Shown here in pieces: positions 16,299 to 23,917 of a DNA stretch of 64,000 bases. Positions within the stretch are counted from its first letter, which is position 1. Every line of letters starts with the position of its first letter. The DNA lies in NCBI GenBank assembly GCA_963728765.1, contig CAVSKX010000004.1:1-64000 (forward strand), read 5' to 3'. The position numbers were made by a program, and so were the translations under genes. Under the pieces are notes generated by a model. That model was given only the letters and a program-made list of their open reading frames with translations. It was not told where the DNA came from and ran no database searches. The stretch is from AC-32 sp963728765 (lineage in GTDB: Bacteria > Actinomycetota > Thermoleophilia > Gaiellales > Gaiellaceae).

Positions 16299-16964
16299 GT
16301 GCCGTCGTTTCGTCCCCTTTTGCTGGTTCCACTCGTGCTCGCAGCCGTGCTGGTGCCCGGCTCGGCCAACTCTGCCGCCAAAGGCATCGCGCTCACCGCG
16401 ACCGTCGGCCCGGGCTTCACCATCAGGCTCGTCGACGCCAACAACAACCCCGTGAGGCAACTCGACGCCGGCGACTACTCGATCACGATCAAGAACCTCT
16501 CGCCGACCCAGGAGCACAACTTCCACCTGACCGGGCCTGGGGTCAACAAGGCGTCGGCCTTCGACAACACGACCGTCACCTGGGACGTCAAGCTCGTGAA
16601 CGGCACCTACAACTACAAGTGCGACGCGCACTCGTTCATGAAGGGCTCCTTCTACGTCGGCCCGTTGCCGCCGGCCCCGAAGAAGCTGAGCGGCAAGGTC
16701 GGCCCGAAGCGCACGATCGTGCTGAAGACGGCCGCCGGCGCGACGGTGAAGAAGCTCAAGGCCGGCGCCTACAAGATCGCTGTCAGGGACGCGACCAAGG
16801 CGGACAACTTCCACCTGATCGGGCCCGGCGTGAACAAGAAGACCGGCGTCAAGTTCCGCGGCGTGGTCACCTGGAGGCTGAAGCTGAAGGCCGGCAAGCA
16901 CACCTTCCGCTCCGACGCGCACAAGAAGCTGCGCCGGGCGTTCACGGTCACGCCGGCGGCGTAG
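16299..16964 (+). CDS. secreted double cupredoxin-like protein
   Basis: A 221-residue exported protein: a signal peptide (about 1-28, FRPLLLVPLVLAAVLVPGSANSA) then two homologous repeats of roughly 95 residues. Repeat 1 (TATVGPGFTIRLVD.. HNFHLTGPGVN.. YNYKCDAHSFMKG) keeps a His, Cys, His, Met set like a type 1 copper site. Repeat 2 (GKVGPKRTIVLKT.. DNFHLIGPGVN.. TFRSDAHKKLRR) has lost the Cys and Met. Role: probably a periplasmic or surface copper/electron-transfer protein, with the second domain structural. GTG 16299 has a GAGGAGGG site eight bases upstream. Confidence 0.78.
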   Translation: MPSFRPLLLVPLVLAAVLVPGSANSAAKGIALTATVGPGFTIRLVDANNNPVRQLDAGDYSITIKNLSPTQEHNFHLTGPGVNKASAFDNTTVTWDVKLVNGTYNYKCDAHSFMKGSFYVGPLPPAPKKLSGKVGPKRTIVLKTAAGATVKKLKAGAYKIAVRDATKADNFHLIGPGVNKKTGVKFRGVVTWRLKLKAGKHTFRSDAHKKLRRAFTVTPAA

Positions 16965-16967
16965 CCG

Positions 16968-17243
16968 TCAGTCGCGGTCGACGAGGGAGAACGGGCCGAA
17001 GCGCGCCTTCTCCGTCCCCTCGCGGCCGCGGCGCATGATCAGGCGCATCGTCGCGCCGATCCCGCCCGCGACGACGAACCCGACCCCGAGGGCCGCGGCC
17101 GAGGCGATCGGCAGCTTGTCCTTCAGGATCGTGTTCACGTCCATGCCGGCGCGTAGGTCGTCCACGGCGTCGGCGAGCCGCTCCCGCTCCGCCTCGATGT
17201 CCCGCCGGACCTGCTCCGGCGTGCGTCCGTTAGCTCCCGCCAT
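16968..17243 (-). CDS. DUF3618 family membrane protein
   Basis: A 91-residue protein with the DUF3618 signature near the start (RTPEQVRRDIEAERERLADAVDDLRAGMD) followed by a single hydrophobic helix (LPIASAAALGVGFVVAGGIGATM, about 44-66). Function is unknown; in Actinobacteria it habitually sits beside the holin-like gene found directly upstream here. The ATG at 17243 lies inside that gene, overlapping by 14 bases. Confidence 0.85.
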   Translation of the reverse strand: MAGANGRTPEQVRRDIEAERERLADAVDDLRAGMDVNTILKDKLPIASAAALGVGFVVAGGIGATMRLIMRRGREGTEKARFGPFSLVDRD

Positions 17244-17637
17244 TGTGCTTCAGCGCCTCCGTGGTGCGCTTCGCTTCCGTGATCGCCTGCTCGGGGAGCG
17301 GCGGCGTCCCCTTGTTGATCAGGCGCCTGCCCAGCAGCCCGAGGATCGCCGCGACCAGCAGCAGGCCGGCGGTCACGATGAGGAGGGAAGCCCACCACGG
17401 CAGCGCCGTCGCGATCCCTGCCGCGATCGTGGCCAGCCCGAAGCCCAGCGCGTACAGCAGGAAGAGCGCCGCGCCGATGGCGAGGCCGATCCCGATCCCG
17501 AGTTGGGAGGCTTTCCGCTTGAGCTCGAGCGCTGCGAGCTCCATCTCGAGCCGGACCAGCGCGCTCGCGTGCTCGGCGACGCCCTTGGCGCTGGTGCCGA
17601 GACCCGGGGAGTCGTGCTCAGTCTCTGGGGTGTGCAT
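17230..17637 (-). CDS. holin-X-like small membrane protein
   Basis: A 135-residue protein: an N-terminal amphipathic segment (SAKGVAEHASALVRLEMELAALELKRKASQLG), two adjacent transmembrane helices (IGLAIGAALFLLYALGFGLATIAAGI and WWASLLIVTAGLLLVAAILGLL) and a short cytosolic tail (LPEQAITEAKRTTEAL). This is the actinobacterial holin superfamily III / Phage_holin_3_6 pattern. Such genes are chromosomal and not evidence of a prophage. A GGAGAGG site precedes ATG 17637. It overlaps both neighbours in a four-gene operon. Confidence 0.82.
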   Translation of the reverse strand: MHTPETEHDSPGLGTSAKGVAEHASALVRLEMELAALELKRKASQLGIGIGLAIGAALFLLYALGFGLATIAAGIATALPWWASLLIVTAGLLLVAAILGLLGRRLINKGTPPLPEQAITEAKRTTEALKHNGGS

Positions 17638-18049
17638 GGCCTCTCCAGTCGATGATCTTCGCGAGCACGATCCCGGCGACGAGCGCCGCACCGACGATCA
17701 CCACCGGCGGCGGGCCGCCGCGGCGCTTCTTCGACTTCTTCTTGGACTTCGACTTCGGCGGCGGCGCGGCCCGAGTCTCCGTGGGCTGCGACTCCGCAAC
17801 CGGCGTCTCCGGGGCTGTGGCGGGCGGCGGAGCCTCGGGCTCCGGGTTCGCCTGTGCCTCGTTCGTCGCGCCGTTGCGCGTTGCGCGGGCCTTCACCAGG
17901 CTCGGCTTCAGCTTGCGCAGGAAGGCCGCGTCGTTGCGCAGCTCCTCCGAGAGCCACTCGCCGATGCCGTCCCCGCGGGCCGCGACGCGGTCGGCCAGCT
18001 CCTGCAGGCGCGTCGCTCCGCGCTCGACGAGCTGGTCGCCCTTCGTCAC
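17618..18049 (-). CDS. membrane-anchored protein with Lys/Pro-rich linker
   Basis: A 143-residue protein of no family I can name. Residues 1-60 are a charged helical region (QLVERGATRLQELADRVAARGDGIGEWLSEELRNDAAFLRKLKP), followed by a Pro/Ala/Glu linker, a Lys-rich block (KSKSKKKSKKRRGG) and one transmembrane helix near the C terminus (VVIVGAALVAGIVLAKII). The start is GTG 18049, overlapping the preceding stop as GTGA. It sits with the DUF4235-like, holin-like and DUF3618 genes, so a shared envelope role is likely. Confidence 0.7.
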   Translation of the reverse strand: MTKGDQLVERGATRLQELADRVAARGDGIGEWLSEELRNDAAFLRKLKPSLVKARATRNGATNEAQANPEPEAPPPATAPETPVAESQPTETRAAPPPKSKSKKKSKKRRGGPPPVVIVGAALVAGIVLAKIIDWRGHAHPRD

Positions 18050-18174
18050 TTCTTCACCGGGGGTGACTCGCCCGTCGCGACCCGCCAGATGCCCGATGCA
18101 GCGCGGCGCGCGGCCATCGTGGCGCCCGCTGCGAGCCCCGCGTAGAGACCGGTCCAGAGCAGCTTCCGCAGCAT
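18046..18174 (-). CDS. 42-residue DUF4235-like membrane peptide
   Basis: A short gene of 43 codons: MLRKLLWTGLYAGLAAGATM is one membrane helix and RRAASGIWRVATGESPP resembles the W--ATGE-PP end of DUF4235 proteins, which are usually about twice as long. The TGA overlaps the GTG of the next gene (GTGA, 18049-18046), and codons are G/C-ending, both supporting that it is real. It is the first gene of the small-membrane-protein operon, divergent from argR. Confidence 0.65.
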   Translation of the reverse strand: MLRKLLWTGLYAGLAAGATMAARRAASGIWRVATGESPPVKK

Positions 18175-18229
18175 GCCGGGTTGGTTGCCTGACGATGACT
18201 CGGCCAAACCTGAGGGCTACTGTAACGCC

Positions 18230-18697
18230 GTGGACGCCCCGCTGGCGAAGGCAGAGCGGCAGCGGCTGATCGCGAGCGTCGTGTCCCGCAGGCGCATCGG
18301 GAGCCAGCTCGAGCTGGCGGAAGCGCTTGCCAAGGCGGGTTGTCGAGTGACCCAGGCGACCGTCTCGCGCGACATCCGTGAGCTGCGCCTGGAGAAGACG
18401 AGCGACGCGCTCGGCCGGCCGCGGTACGTGCTCCCCGGCCGCGCGCGGCAGACCGACCCACGCGACGCGCTGAACGGCGTCCTGCGCCAGTTCGGCGTGC
18501 GAGCGACGGCCGCGCAGAACATCGTCGTCGTGCAGTCGGAGCTCGGCTCGGCCCCCGCGATCGCGCGGGCGCTCGACCGGCTCGAGCACCCGAAGATCGT
18601 CGGCACGCTGGCGGGCGACGACACGTGCCTCGTGATCACACGGGGCCTGGGCGACGCGCGCGGCGTCGCACGCGAGCTCACACGGGCGATCGGCTAG
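18230..18697 (+). CDS. argR: arginine repressor ArgR
   Basis: A 155-residue ArgR: N-terminal winged helix (RQRLIASVVSRRRIGSQLELAEALAKAGCRVTQATVSRDIREL, about 8-52) and the C-terminal arginine-binding hexamerisation domain with GTLAGDDTCLVI. It normally senses arginine and represses biosynthesis, but no arg gene lies nearby, so it acts in trans. GTG 18230 is chosen because TACTGT (18218-18223) ends six bases before it; a longer frame from 18173 adds an unrelated stretch that overlaps the divergent operon start. Confidence 0.92.
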   Translation: MDAPLAKAERQRLIASVVSRRRIGSQLELAEALAKAGCRVTQATVSRDIRELRLEKTSDALGRPRYVLPGRARQTDPRDALNGVLRQFGVRATAAQNIVVVQSELGSAPAIARALDRLEHPKIVGTLAGDDTCLVITRGLGDARGVARELTRAIG

Positions 18698-18969
18698 GCC
18701 TCGGCGTGGCCGGGCCTGTCGTACTCGTCGAGCCGCTCGAGCTCGTCCTGCCCGATCGAGAGGCGGACGCTGCCCTCGACGATCCCCTGCACGAGCTCGG
18801 CCGGGACGTAGCGCGGCTTGCCGAGAAGCCCGGTCGCGATGCTGAGCCCGTCGAAGATGTCGAGCGCCATGTCGCCGAGCACCTCCTCGACGGTGCCGAG
18901 CTTGCTCCCGTCGCCTCCCGCGACCTCCCAGCCCCGATCGATCACGAACCAGGAGACGGGGTCGGGCAC
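18694..18969 (-). CDS. PRC-barrel/DUF2171-like small protein
   Basis: A 91-residue beta-barrel-like protein: WEVAGGDGSKLGTVEEVLGDMALDIFDGLSI is the typical PRC-barrel opening and RYVPAELVQGIVEGSVRLSIGQDELERL the typical end of DUF2171/PRC proteins. Function is unknown; such modules often serve as RNA- or protein-binding adaptors. The start is GTG; it overlaps the convergent argR end by four bases and follows the duplicated-domain gene by five bases on the same strand. Confidence 0.72.
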   Translation of the reverse strand: MPDPVSWFVIDRGWEVAGGDGSKLGTVEEVLGDMALDIFDGLSIATGLLGKPRYVPAELVQGIVEGSVRLSIGQDELERLDEYDRPGHAEA

Positions 18970-18974
18970 TGGGC

Positions 18975-19616
18975 TTACACCGGCCGGCCGCCGACGTACC
19001 AGACCGGCCCTTGCGTGTAGACCGGTTTGGTGTCGGAGAGTGCCCAGAGGATCCGCAGCGTGCCGCGGATGTTCTCGGAATCGAGCCGCTCGAAGCAGCG
19101 GTGCGACATCTCGGGCGAGGCGCCGTAACCGAAGCGTCGCGCGACGCGGAACCGGAACGCGGTCCGGTCGGGGACGCGCGACGGGTTCACGGGCGCCAGT
19201 AAGAGCGCGCTACGCTCGAGGTGGTCGCTGGAGGCGAGCTCGACCTCGGCGTAGACGTCGCTCCAGTCGTCGGGCAGCCCGTCGATGAGGCGCTGCCACT
19301 GGGGCGCGAGGCTCCCCGTAGGCGCTGACGCCGCGGAGGCGGCTTCCTCTACGCGGACCACGTCGAGCGTGCCCGCGAACCCCTCGGCGTCGAGGCGCGC
19401 CAGCAGCCGCCGCACGAGGTGCGGCGACGGGCCACCGCCGCGCCGGGCGACGTCGAAGCTGACGAAGCTCCCGTAGCGCCCCGGATTCGCCGGCCCGAGC
19501 AGCGCGGCCGCGCGTTCCGCCCGCGAGCGGTCGCTCACGATCAGCCGCAGCCGCGCCGACTCCCAGCCTTCCGGCAGGGGCTCTTCCATCGCCCGCCACT
19601 GGTCGACGAGAGTCAT
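18975..19616 (-). CDS. internally duplicated protein of unknown function
   Basis: A 213-residue protein built from two homologous halves: about 18-95 (WESARLRLIVSDRSRAERAAALLGPANPGR...GTLDVV) and 116-200 (WSDVYAEVELASSDHLERSALLLAPVNPSR...GTLRIL). Shared landmarks are the ER-A-LL-P-NP-R stretch, an F-F-VAR strand and a C-terminal RLD-E---GTL. No family is recognised. ATG 19616 is preceded on this strand by TATGCT (19629-19624) and seven bases, a leaderless promoter. It is probably transcribed with the PRC-barrel-like gene. Confidence 0.7.
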   Translation of the reverse strand: MTLVDQWRAMEEPLPEGWESARLRLIVSDRSRAERAAALLGPANPGRYGSFVSFDVARRGGGPSPHLVRRLLARLDAEGFAGTLDVVRVEEAASAASAPTGSLAPQWQRLIDGLPDDWSDVYAEVELASSDHLERSALLLAPVNPSRVPDRTAFRFRVARRFGYGASPEMSHRCFERLDSENIRGTLRILWALSDTKPVYTQGPVWYVGGRPV

Positions 19617-19710
19617 GGGGCTGAGCATAGGCGATGCCGCTGCCCGTGAATCGTCCTCTCCGCGGAGAGTGCGAGGCGCGGGCCGCGGGGTCGCAATTAC
19701 ACTCAGGCCG

Positions 19711-20682
19711 ATGGCGAAGGTCGAAGCCAAGCGGGGTCTGTCCGAGGATCGGCTGCGCGAGTTCCTGCGCGAGATGCTGCTGATCAGGCGGTTCGAGGAG
19801 AAGGTCGAGGAGCGCTTCCGCGCGGGCGAACTTCCGGGCTTCCTGCACGTCGCGATCGGCCAGGAGGGGGTCGCGGTCGGCGTCTGCCAGGCGATGGACG
19901 ACGGCGACGTCTTCGCCTCGACGCACCGCGCGCACGGGCACACGCTCGCGCGCGGCACCCACCCCAACGCGGTCATGGCCGAGCTATACGGGAAGCTCGA
20001 GGGCTGCTCGCACGGCTACGGCGGCTCGATGCACCTCTACGACGTCGAGCGCGGCAACCTGGGCGCGAACGCGGTCGTCGGCGGTGGCCTGCCGGCGATC
20101 ACCGGCGCGGCGCTCGCCTTCAAGCTGCGCGGCGAGCCGCGCGTCGCGGTCGCCTTCTTCGGCGACGGCGCGACGAATATCGGCACCTTCCACGAGTCGC
20201 TCAACCTCGCCCAGCTCTGGCAGGTGCCGGCCGTCTTCGTGCTCGAGGACAACCACTGGGCCGAGTCGACGCCGGAGATCCAGCACTCCCCGATCCGCGA
20301 CCTGAGCAAGCGCGCCGAGGCCTTCGGCATGAAGGTGATGAAGGCCGACGGCCAGGACGTCGAAGAGGTGTACCGCGTCGCCTCACGCGCGCTCAAGCAC
20401 GCTCGCGACGGCAAGGGGCCGATCTTCCTGCACCTCGAGACCGAGCGCCTCGTCGGCCATTACATCGGCGACCCGCAGATCTACCGCGACAAGGAGGAGC
20501 TGCGCCGGCTGCAGGAGACGCGCGACCCGATCACGCTGCTGCGCGAGAAACTCGGCGTCTCGGACGAGCAGTTCGAGGCCGAAGACCGCGACGTGCAGGA
20601 GATCGTCGAGGCCTCGGTCGAGTTCGCCAAGGCCGGCACCGACCCCAAGCCAGAGGACGCGCTCAGAAACATCTATGCCTGA
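19711..20682 (+). CDS. 2-oxoacid dehydrogenase E1 alpha subunit
   Basis: TPP-dependent decarboxylase subunit (323 residues) of a pyruvate/acetoin/branched-chain 2-oxoacid dehydrogenase complex. The TPP motif is GDGATNIGTFHESLNLAQLW-VPAVFVLEDN (about 152-181), and the substrate entrance region HRAHGHTLARG..GCSHGYGGSMHLYD is present. The single-domain E1a size and operon order E1a-E1b-E2 fit PdhA/AcoA types; the substrate cannot be settled from sequence. ATG 19711 follows TACACT (19698-19703) by seven bases. It overlaps E1b by eight bases. Confidence 0.92.
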   Translation: MAKVEAKRGLSEDRLREFLREMLLIRRFEEKVEERFRAGELPGFLHVAIGQEGVAVGVCQAMDDGDVFASTHRAHGHTLARGTHPNAVMAELYGKLEGCSHGYGGSMHLYDVERGNLGANAVVGGGLPAITGAALAFKLRGEPRVAVAFFGDGATNIGTFHESLNLAQLWQVPAVFVLEDNHWAESTPEIQHSPIRDLSKRAEAFGMKVMKADGQDVEEVYRVASRALKHARDGKGPIFLHLETERLVGHYIGDPQIYRDKEELRRLQETRDPITLLREKLGVSDEQFEAEDRDVQEIVEASVEFAKAGTDPKPEDALRNIYA

Positions 20683-21655
20683 GCTCTCCTACCGCGAGGC
20701 GGTTCGCGACGCGCTCGCGCAGGCGATGCGCAAGGACGACGGCATCTTCATCATGGGCGAGGACATCGCCGAGATGGGCGGCTCGATGGGGGTCACGCAG
20801 GGGATGCTCGACGAGTTCGGGGGCGAGCGTGTCCGCAACACGCCGATCTCGGAGATCGCGATTGTCGGCGCCGGGATCGGCGCGGCGATGCAGGGCATGC
20901 GACCGGTCGTCGAGGTCATGTACGAGGACTTCCTGACGGTCTCGATGGAGCAGATCGTCAACCAGGCCGCCAAGCACCGCTACATGTCGGGCGGGCAGCT
21001 GAAGGTGCCGCTCACGATCCGCACGCAGGGCGGCGCGGGCTGGTCGCCGGGCGCGCAGCACGCGCAGCAGGTCGAGGCGTGGTTCGTCCACGTGCCGGGG
21101 CTGAAGGTCGTCTTCGCCTCGACGCCGACCGACGTGCGCGGCCTGCTCTGGTCGGCGATCTACGACGACAACCCGGTCATCTTCTTCGAGCATCGCACGC
21201 TGTATGGGTTGAAAGAGGACGTGCCCGACGACCTCGAGCCGATCCCTATCGGCCAGAGCCGGGTGCACCGCGAGGGCTCGGACGTCACGGTGGTCGCCAC
21301 TGGCCGGCTCGTGCACGAGGCGCTCAAGGCGGCGGAGGAGGCGGAGTCGGAGGGAGTCTCGGTCGAGGTCTGGGACCCGCGCACGCTGCAGCCGCTCGAC
21401 CTGGACGGGCTCGTCGCGTCGGTGAAGAAGACGAACCGCGTCGTGGTCGCACACGAGGCGATCACGCGGATGGGCTTCGGCGCCGAGATCGCCGCGGTCG
21501 TGCAGGAGCAGGCGTTCGACTGGCTCGACGCGCCGATCGAGCGCGTGGGGGCGAAGTTCGCGCCGCTGCCCTTCGCGCCGGTGATGGAGGAGTACGTCGT
21601 CCCGCACGCCGCCGACGTGCTCGAGGCGATCAAGCGGACGGTCGCGCGTGGCTAG
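20675..21655 (+). CDS. 2-oxoacid dehydrogenase E1 beta subunit
   Basis: The 326-residue partner of E1a: SYREAVRDALAQAMRKDDGIFIMGEDIAEMGG at the start, NTPISEIAIVGAGIGAAMQGMRPVVEVMYEDF, then the transketolase-C domain DVTVVATGRLVHEALKAAEEAESEGVSVEVWDPRTLQPLD and the end PHAADVLEAIKR. E1a and E1b assemble as a heterotetramer and load the acyl group onto E2. The ATG lies inside the end of E1a, and the stop overlaps the E2 GTG by eight bases, so all three are tightly coupled. Confidence 0.94.
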   Translation: MPELSYREAVRDALAQAMRKDDGIFIMGEDIAEMGGSMGVTQGMLDEFGGERVRNTPISEIAIVGAGIGAAMQGMRPVVEVMYEDFLTVSMEQIVNQAAKHRYMSGGQLKVPLTIRTQGGAGWSPGAQHAQQVEAWFVHVPGLKVVFASTPTDVRGLLWSAIYDDNPVIFFEHRTLYGLKEDVPDDLEPIPIGQSRVHREGSDVTVVATGRLVHEALKAAEEAESEGVSVEVWDPRTLQPLDLDGLVASVKKTNRVVVAHEAITRMGFGAEIAAVVQEQAFDWLDAPIERVGAKFAPLPFAPVMEEYVVPHAADVLEAIKRTVARG

Positions 21656-22889
21656 CGAGATCAAGCTCCCCCGCCTGGGCCAGGGCATGGAGTCCGGCAC
21701 GATCGTCAAGTGGCTCAAGTCCGAGGGAGAGCGGGTCGAGAAGGGCGAGCCGCTCTACGAGCTCGACACGGACAAGGTGACGCAGGAGGTCGAGGCGGAC
21801 GCCTCCGGAGTGCTCTTGCAGATCGCCGTGCAGGAGGGCGAGGTTCCCGTCGGGCGCACGATCGCGGTCATCGGCGAGGAGGGGGAGGAGGTGCCCGCGT
21901 CCATGAACGGCGGCGAGGAGCCGCCCCCGGGGTCGGCCGAGAGCGAAGTGCAGACGGTCGAGGTGCCCTCGCAGGCGCCGGCGCGCGAGCCCGAGCGCGA
22001 GGCGGTGCGCGAGGCGCCCGCCGAGAAGGAGGTTTCCGCCCAGCGCGACGGCGGGCGCGTGAAGGCGTCGCCACTCGCGCGCCGGATCGCCCGCGAGCGC
22101 GGGATCGACCTCTCGTCGCTCGCAGGAACCGGGCCAGAGGGGCGGATCGTCGCCGAGGACGTCGAGCGCGTCCAGGTCGGCGCGGCTCCTGCGCCAGTCG
22201 CTGCGCCGGTCCCGACCGGCGAGGTCGAGCGCCGGGAGCTGACGAGCATCCGCAGGACGATCGCGCGCCGCCTCACGGAGGCGTGGCAGATCCCGGTCTT
22301 CCAGCTGCAGACGTCAGTCGACATGACGCGCGCGAACGCGCTCGTCGAGCGGCTGCGCGAGGGCGGCACGAAGGCGACCGTGACGGACGTGCTGACGAAG
22401 GTGTGCGCCGCCGCGTTGATGCGCCACCGCGAGGTGAACGCGCAGTGGACGGACGACGCGATCCTGCTCTTTCCCAGCGCGAACGTCGGGATCGCCGTGG
22501 CGACGCCGCAGGGCCTCGTCGTGCCGGTCATCCACGGAGTCGAGCGCCTGCGCCTGGCGGAGATCGCCGCCGCGCGGGCGGACGTCGTGGGGCGGGCGCG
22601 CGACGGAAAGCTTGCGCGTGAAGACCTCGAGGACGGGACCTTCACGATCTCGAACCTCGGCATGTTCCGGGTCGAGAGCTTTACGGCGGTGCTGAACCCG
22701 CCGCAGGCGGCGATCGTCGCGGTCGGCGCGACCGAGGAGAAGCCCGTCGCGCTCGACGGCGCGGTCGCGGTGCGCCCGATGCTGACGCTGACGGCGACGT
22801 TCGACCACCGCGCGGTCGACGGGGCGCCGGCCGCCGAGTTCCTCCAGACGGCGAAGGAGCTGCTGGAGGAGCCCGGGCTGATGCTCTAG
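21648..22889 (+). CDS. dihydrolipoyl acyltransferase E2
   Basis: A 413-residue E2 core with one lipoyl domain (residues 3-80; the lipoylated Lys is in DTDKVTQEV), a Pro/Glu-rich linker, the E3/E1-binding domain (KASPLARRIARERGIDLSSLAGTGPEGRIVAEDV, about 140-175) and the catalytic domain ending with the acetyltransferase motif FDHRAVDGAPAAEF. GTG 21648 is inside E1b. The matching E3 is 1 kb downstream, beyond two unrelated small genes. The TAG stop doubles as part of the -10-like box of the following VOC gene. Confidence 0.94.
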   Translation: MASEIKLPRLGQGMESGTIVKWLKSEGERVEKGEPLYELDTDKVTQEVEADASGVLLQIAVQEGEVPVGRTIAVIGEEGEEVPASMNGGEEPPPGSAESEVQTVEVPSQAPAREPEREAVREAPAEKEVSAQRDGGRVKASPLARRIARERGIDLSSLAGTGPEGRIVAEDVERVQVGAAPAPVAAPVPTGEVERRELTSIRRTIARRLTEAWQIPVFQLQTSVDMTRANALVERLREGGTKATVTDVLTKVCAAALMRHREVNAQWTDDAILLFPSANVGIAVATPQGLVVPVIHGVERLRLAEIAAARADVVGRARDGKLAREDLEDGTFTISNLGMFRVESFTAVLNPPQAAIVAVGATEEKPVALDGAVAVRPMLTLTATFDHRAVDGAPAAEFLQTAKELLEEPGLML

Positions 22890-22898
22890 CGTCTGGCG

Positions 22899-23237
22899 AT
22901 GCGCATCTGGTACCGGGTCAGCGATCTGGAGGCGGCGCGGGGGTTCTACCGGGATGTGCTTGGCTTCACGGAGACGTTTGTCGACGAGGAAGAGGGCTGG
23001 GTCTCGCTCGACCGCGGTGAGACCGAGATCGCGATCGGCGAGGCGGACGAAGTGGGCGCGGACGCGGAGGGCCAGGTCGCGACGATCGACGTCGAGGACG
23101 TGAAGGTCGAGCGCGAGCGGCTCGCGGCCGCGGGTGCCGAGGTCGGGACGGTGCTCGAGCTGCACGGCACGATGCGCCTGCTCGACGTGTTCGATCCAGA
23201 CGGCAACCGGATCCAGCTCACGGAGGACCTCGCGTGA
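22899..23237 (+). CDS. VOC-family (glyoxalase-like) protein
   Basis: A 112-residue vicinal-oxygen-chelate fold: IWYRVSDLEAARGFYRDVLGFTE (first beta-alpha-beta module) and MRLLDVFDPDGNRIQL (last module, metal-ligand region). The substrate is unknown; the family includes glyoxalase I, dioxygenases and resistance proteins. ATG 22899 is preceded by TAGCGT (22887-22892) six bases away. The end overlaps the GNAT gene as GTGA. Confidence 0.85.
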   Translation: MRIWYRVSDLEAARGFYRDVLGFTETFVDEEEGWVSLDRGETEIAIGEADEVGADAEGQVATIDVEDVKVERERLAAAGAEVGTVLELHGTMRLLDVFDPDGNRIQLTEDLA

Positions 23238-23698
23238 TCCGGCCGGGCGGGCCGCAGGACGTGCCGTTCATGCGGGACATGCTGCGCCACGCGTACTACT
23301 GGCGCGTCGACCGCGTCTCGTCGAGCGGCGAGCCGCCGGTGCGGCGGTACGTGGAACGCTGGGGCCGGCCGGGCGACACCGCACTGATCGCGATCCAGGA
23401 CTTCCAGCGCGTCGGCGCAGCGTGGTACCGGCTGTTCAAGAGCGAGAACCCGGGCTACGGGTTCATCGACGAGGAGACCCCCGAGCTCTCGATCGCAATC
23501 GTCCCGAGCAAGCGCGGCGGCGGCCTCGGCTCCGAGCTGCTGGAGGCCTTGCTCGCGCAGGCGCGTGCCGACGGGCACGAGGCGATCAGCCTGAGCGTCG
23601 AGCAGGGGAGCCCGGCGATCGGGCTCTACGAACGGCACGGCTTCAGCGTGATCGGCGACGACGACGGCGGCGTGACGATGCGCAGCGAGCTCGCCTGA
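23234..23698 (+). CDS. GNAT-family N-acetyltransferase
   Basis: A 154-residue GNAT enzyme. The acetyl-CoA loop is KRGGGLGSELLEALLAQARADG (about 96-117) and the last strands are ISLSVEQGSPAIGLYERHGFSVIGDD. The acceptor is unknown. The GTG start overlaps the preceding stop by four bases (GTGA), so it is co-translated with the VOC protein. A hairpin terminator follows at 23736. Confidence 0.86.
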   Translation: MIRPGGPQDVPFMRDMLRHAYYWRVDRVSSSGEPPVRRYVERWGRPGDTALIAIQDFQRVGAAWYRLFKSENPGYGFIDEETPELSIAIVPSKRGGGLGSELLEALLAQARADGHEAISLSVEQGSPAIGLYERHGFSVIGDDDGGVTMRSELA

Positions 23699-23735
23699 CC
23701 CGCGGCCCGGGTTAATGGACCACGCGCGCGCGAGG

Positions 23736-23775
23736 AACCGTTTCCCCCGGGGCCTTCGGCCCTTCGCCCCCGGTT
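23736..23775. terminator. hairpin terminator after the GNAT gene
   Basis: An inner stem GGGCC-TTC-GGCCC is enclosed by AACCG (23736-23740) and CGGTT (23771-23775), with C and G runs between, followed by GTT. It ends the VOC-GNAT transcript and insulates it from the E3 promoter. Confidence 0.6.
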
Positions 23776-23796
23776 GTTCAGGGTAGCGGCGAAATC

Positions 23797-23834
23797 GTCA
23801 CGTGTCTGTGACGCGTCCGCACCGAAACCGTGAC
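23797..23834. promoter_or_regulatory. GTNAC array with 11-bp spacing upstream of E3
   Basis: GTCAC at 23797, GTGAC at 23808 and GTGAC at 23830 are spaced 11 and 22 bases, with a degenerate GCACC at 23819 in the register between. GTNAC-N6-GTNAC at one-turn spacing is the layout of binding sites for OmpR-type response regulators and GlnR in Actinobacteria. The array lies just upstream of a -10-like TAGGAT (23879-23884). The regulator is unknown; a second array is at 41381. Confidence 0.45.
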
Positions 23835-23917
23835 GACGCATCCACAGCCGCGAGCAACCCCAAGCGACCCACCCTCGCTAGGATCGCGCCCGACCCGAAG
23901 CGACGAGAGGAACCACG

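Noticed and set aside
17230..17637. Holin-like gene as a sign of a prophage
   Set aside because: Neighbours are chromosomal DUF3618 and other envelope genes; no phage structural, lysin or integrase genes exist in the window.
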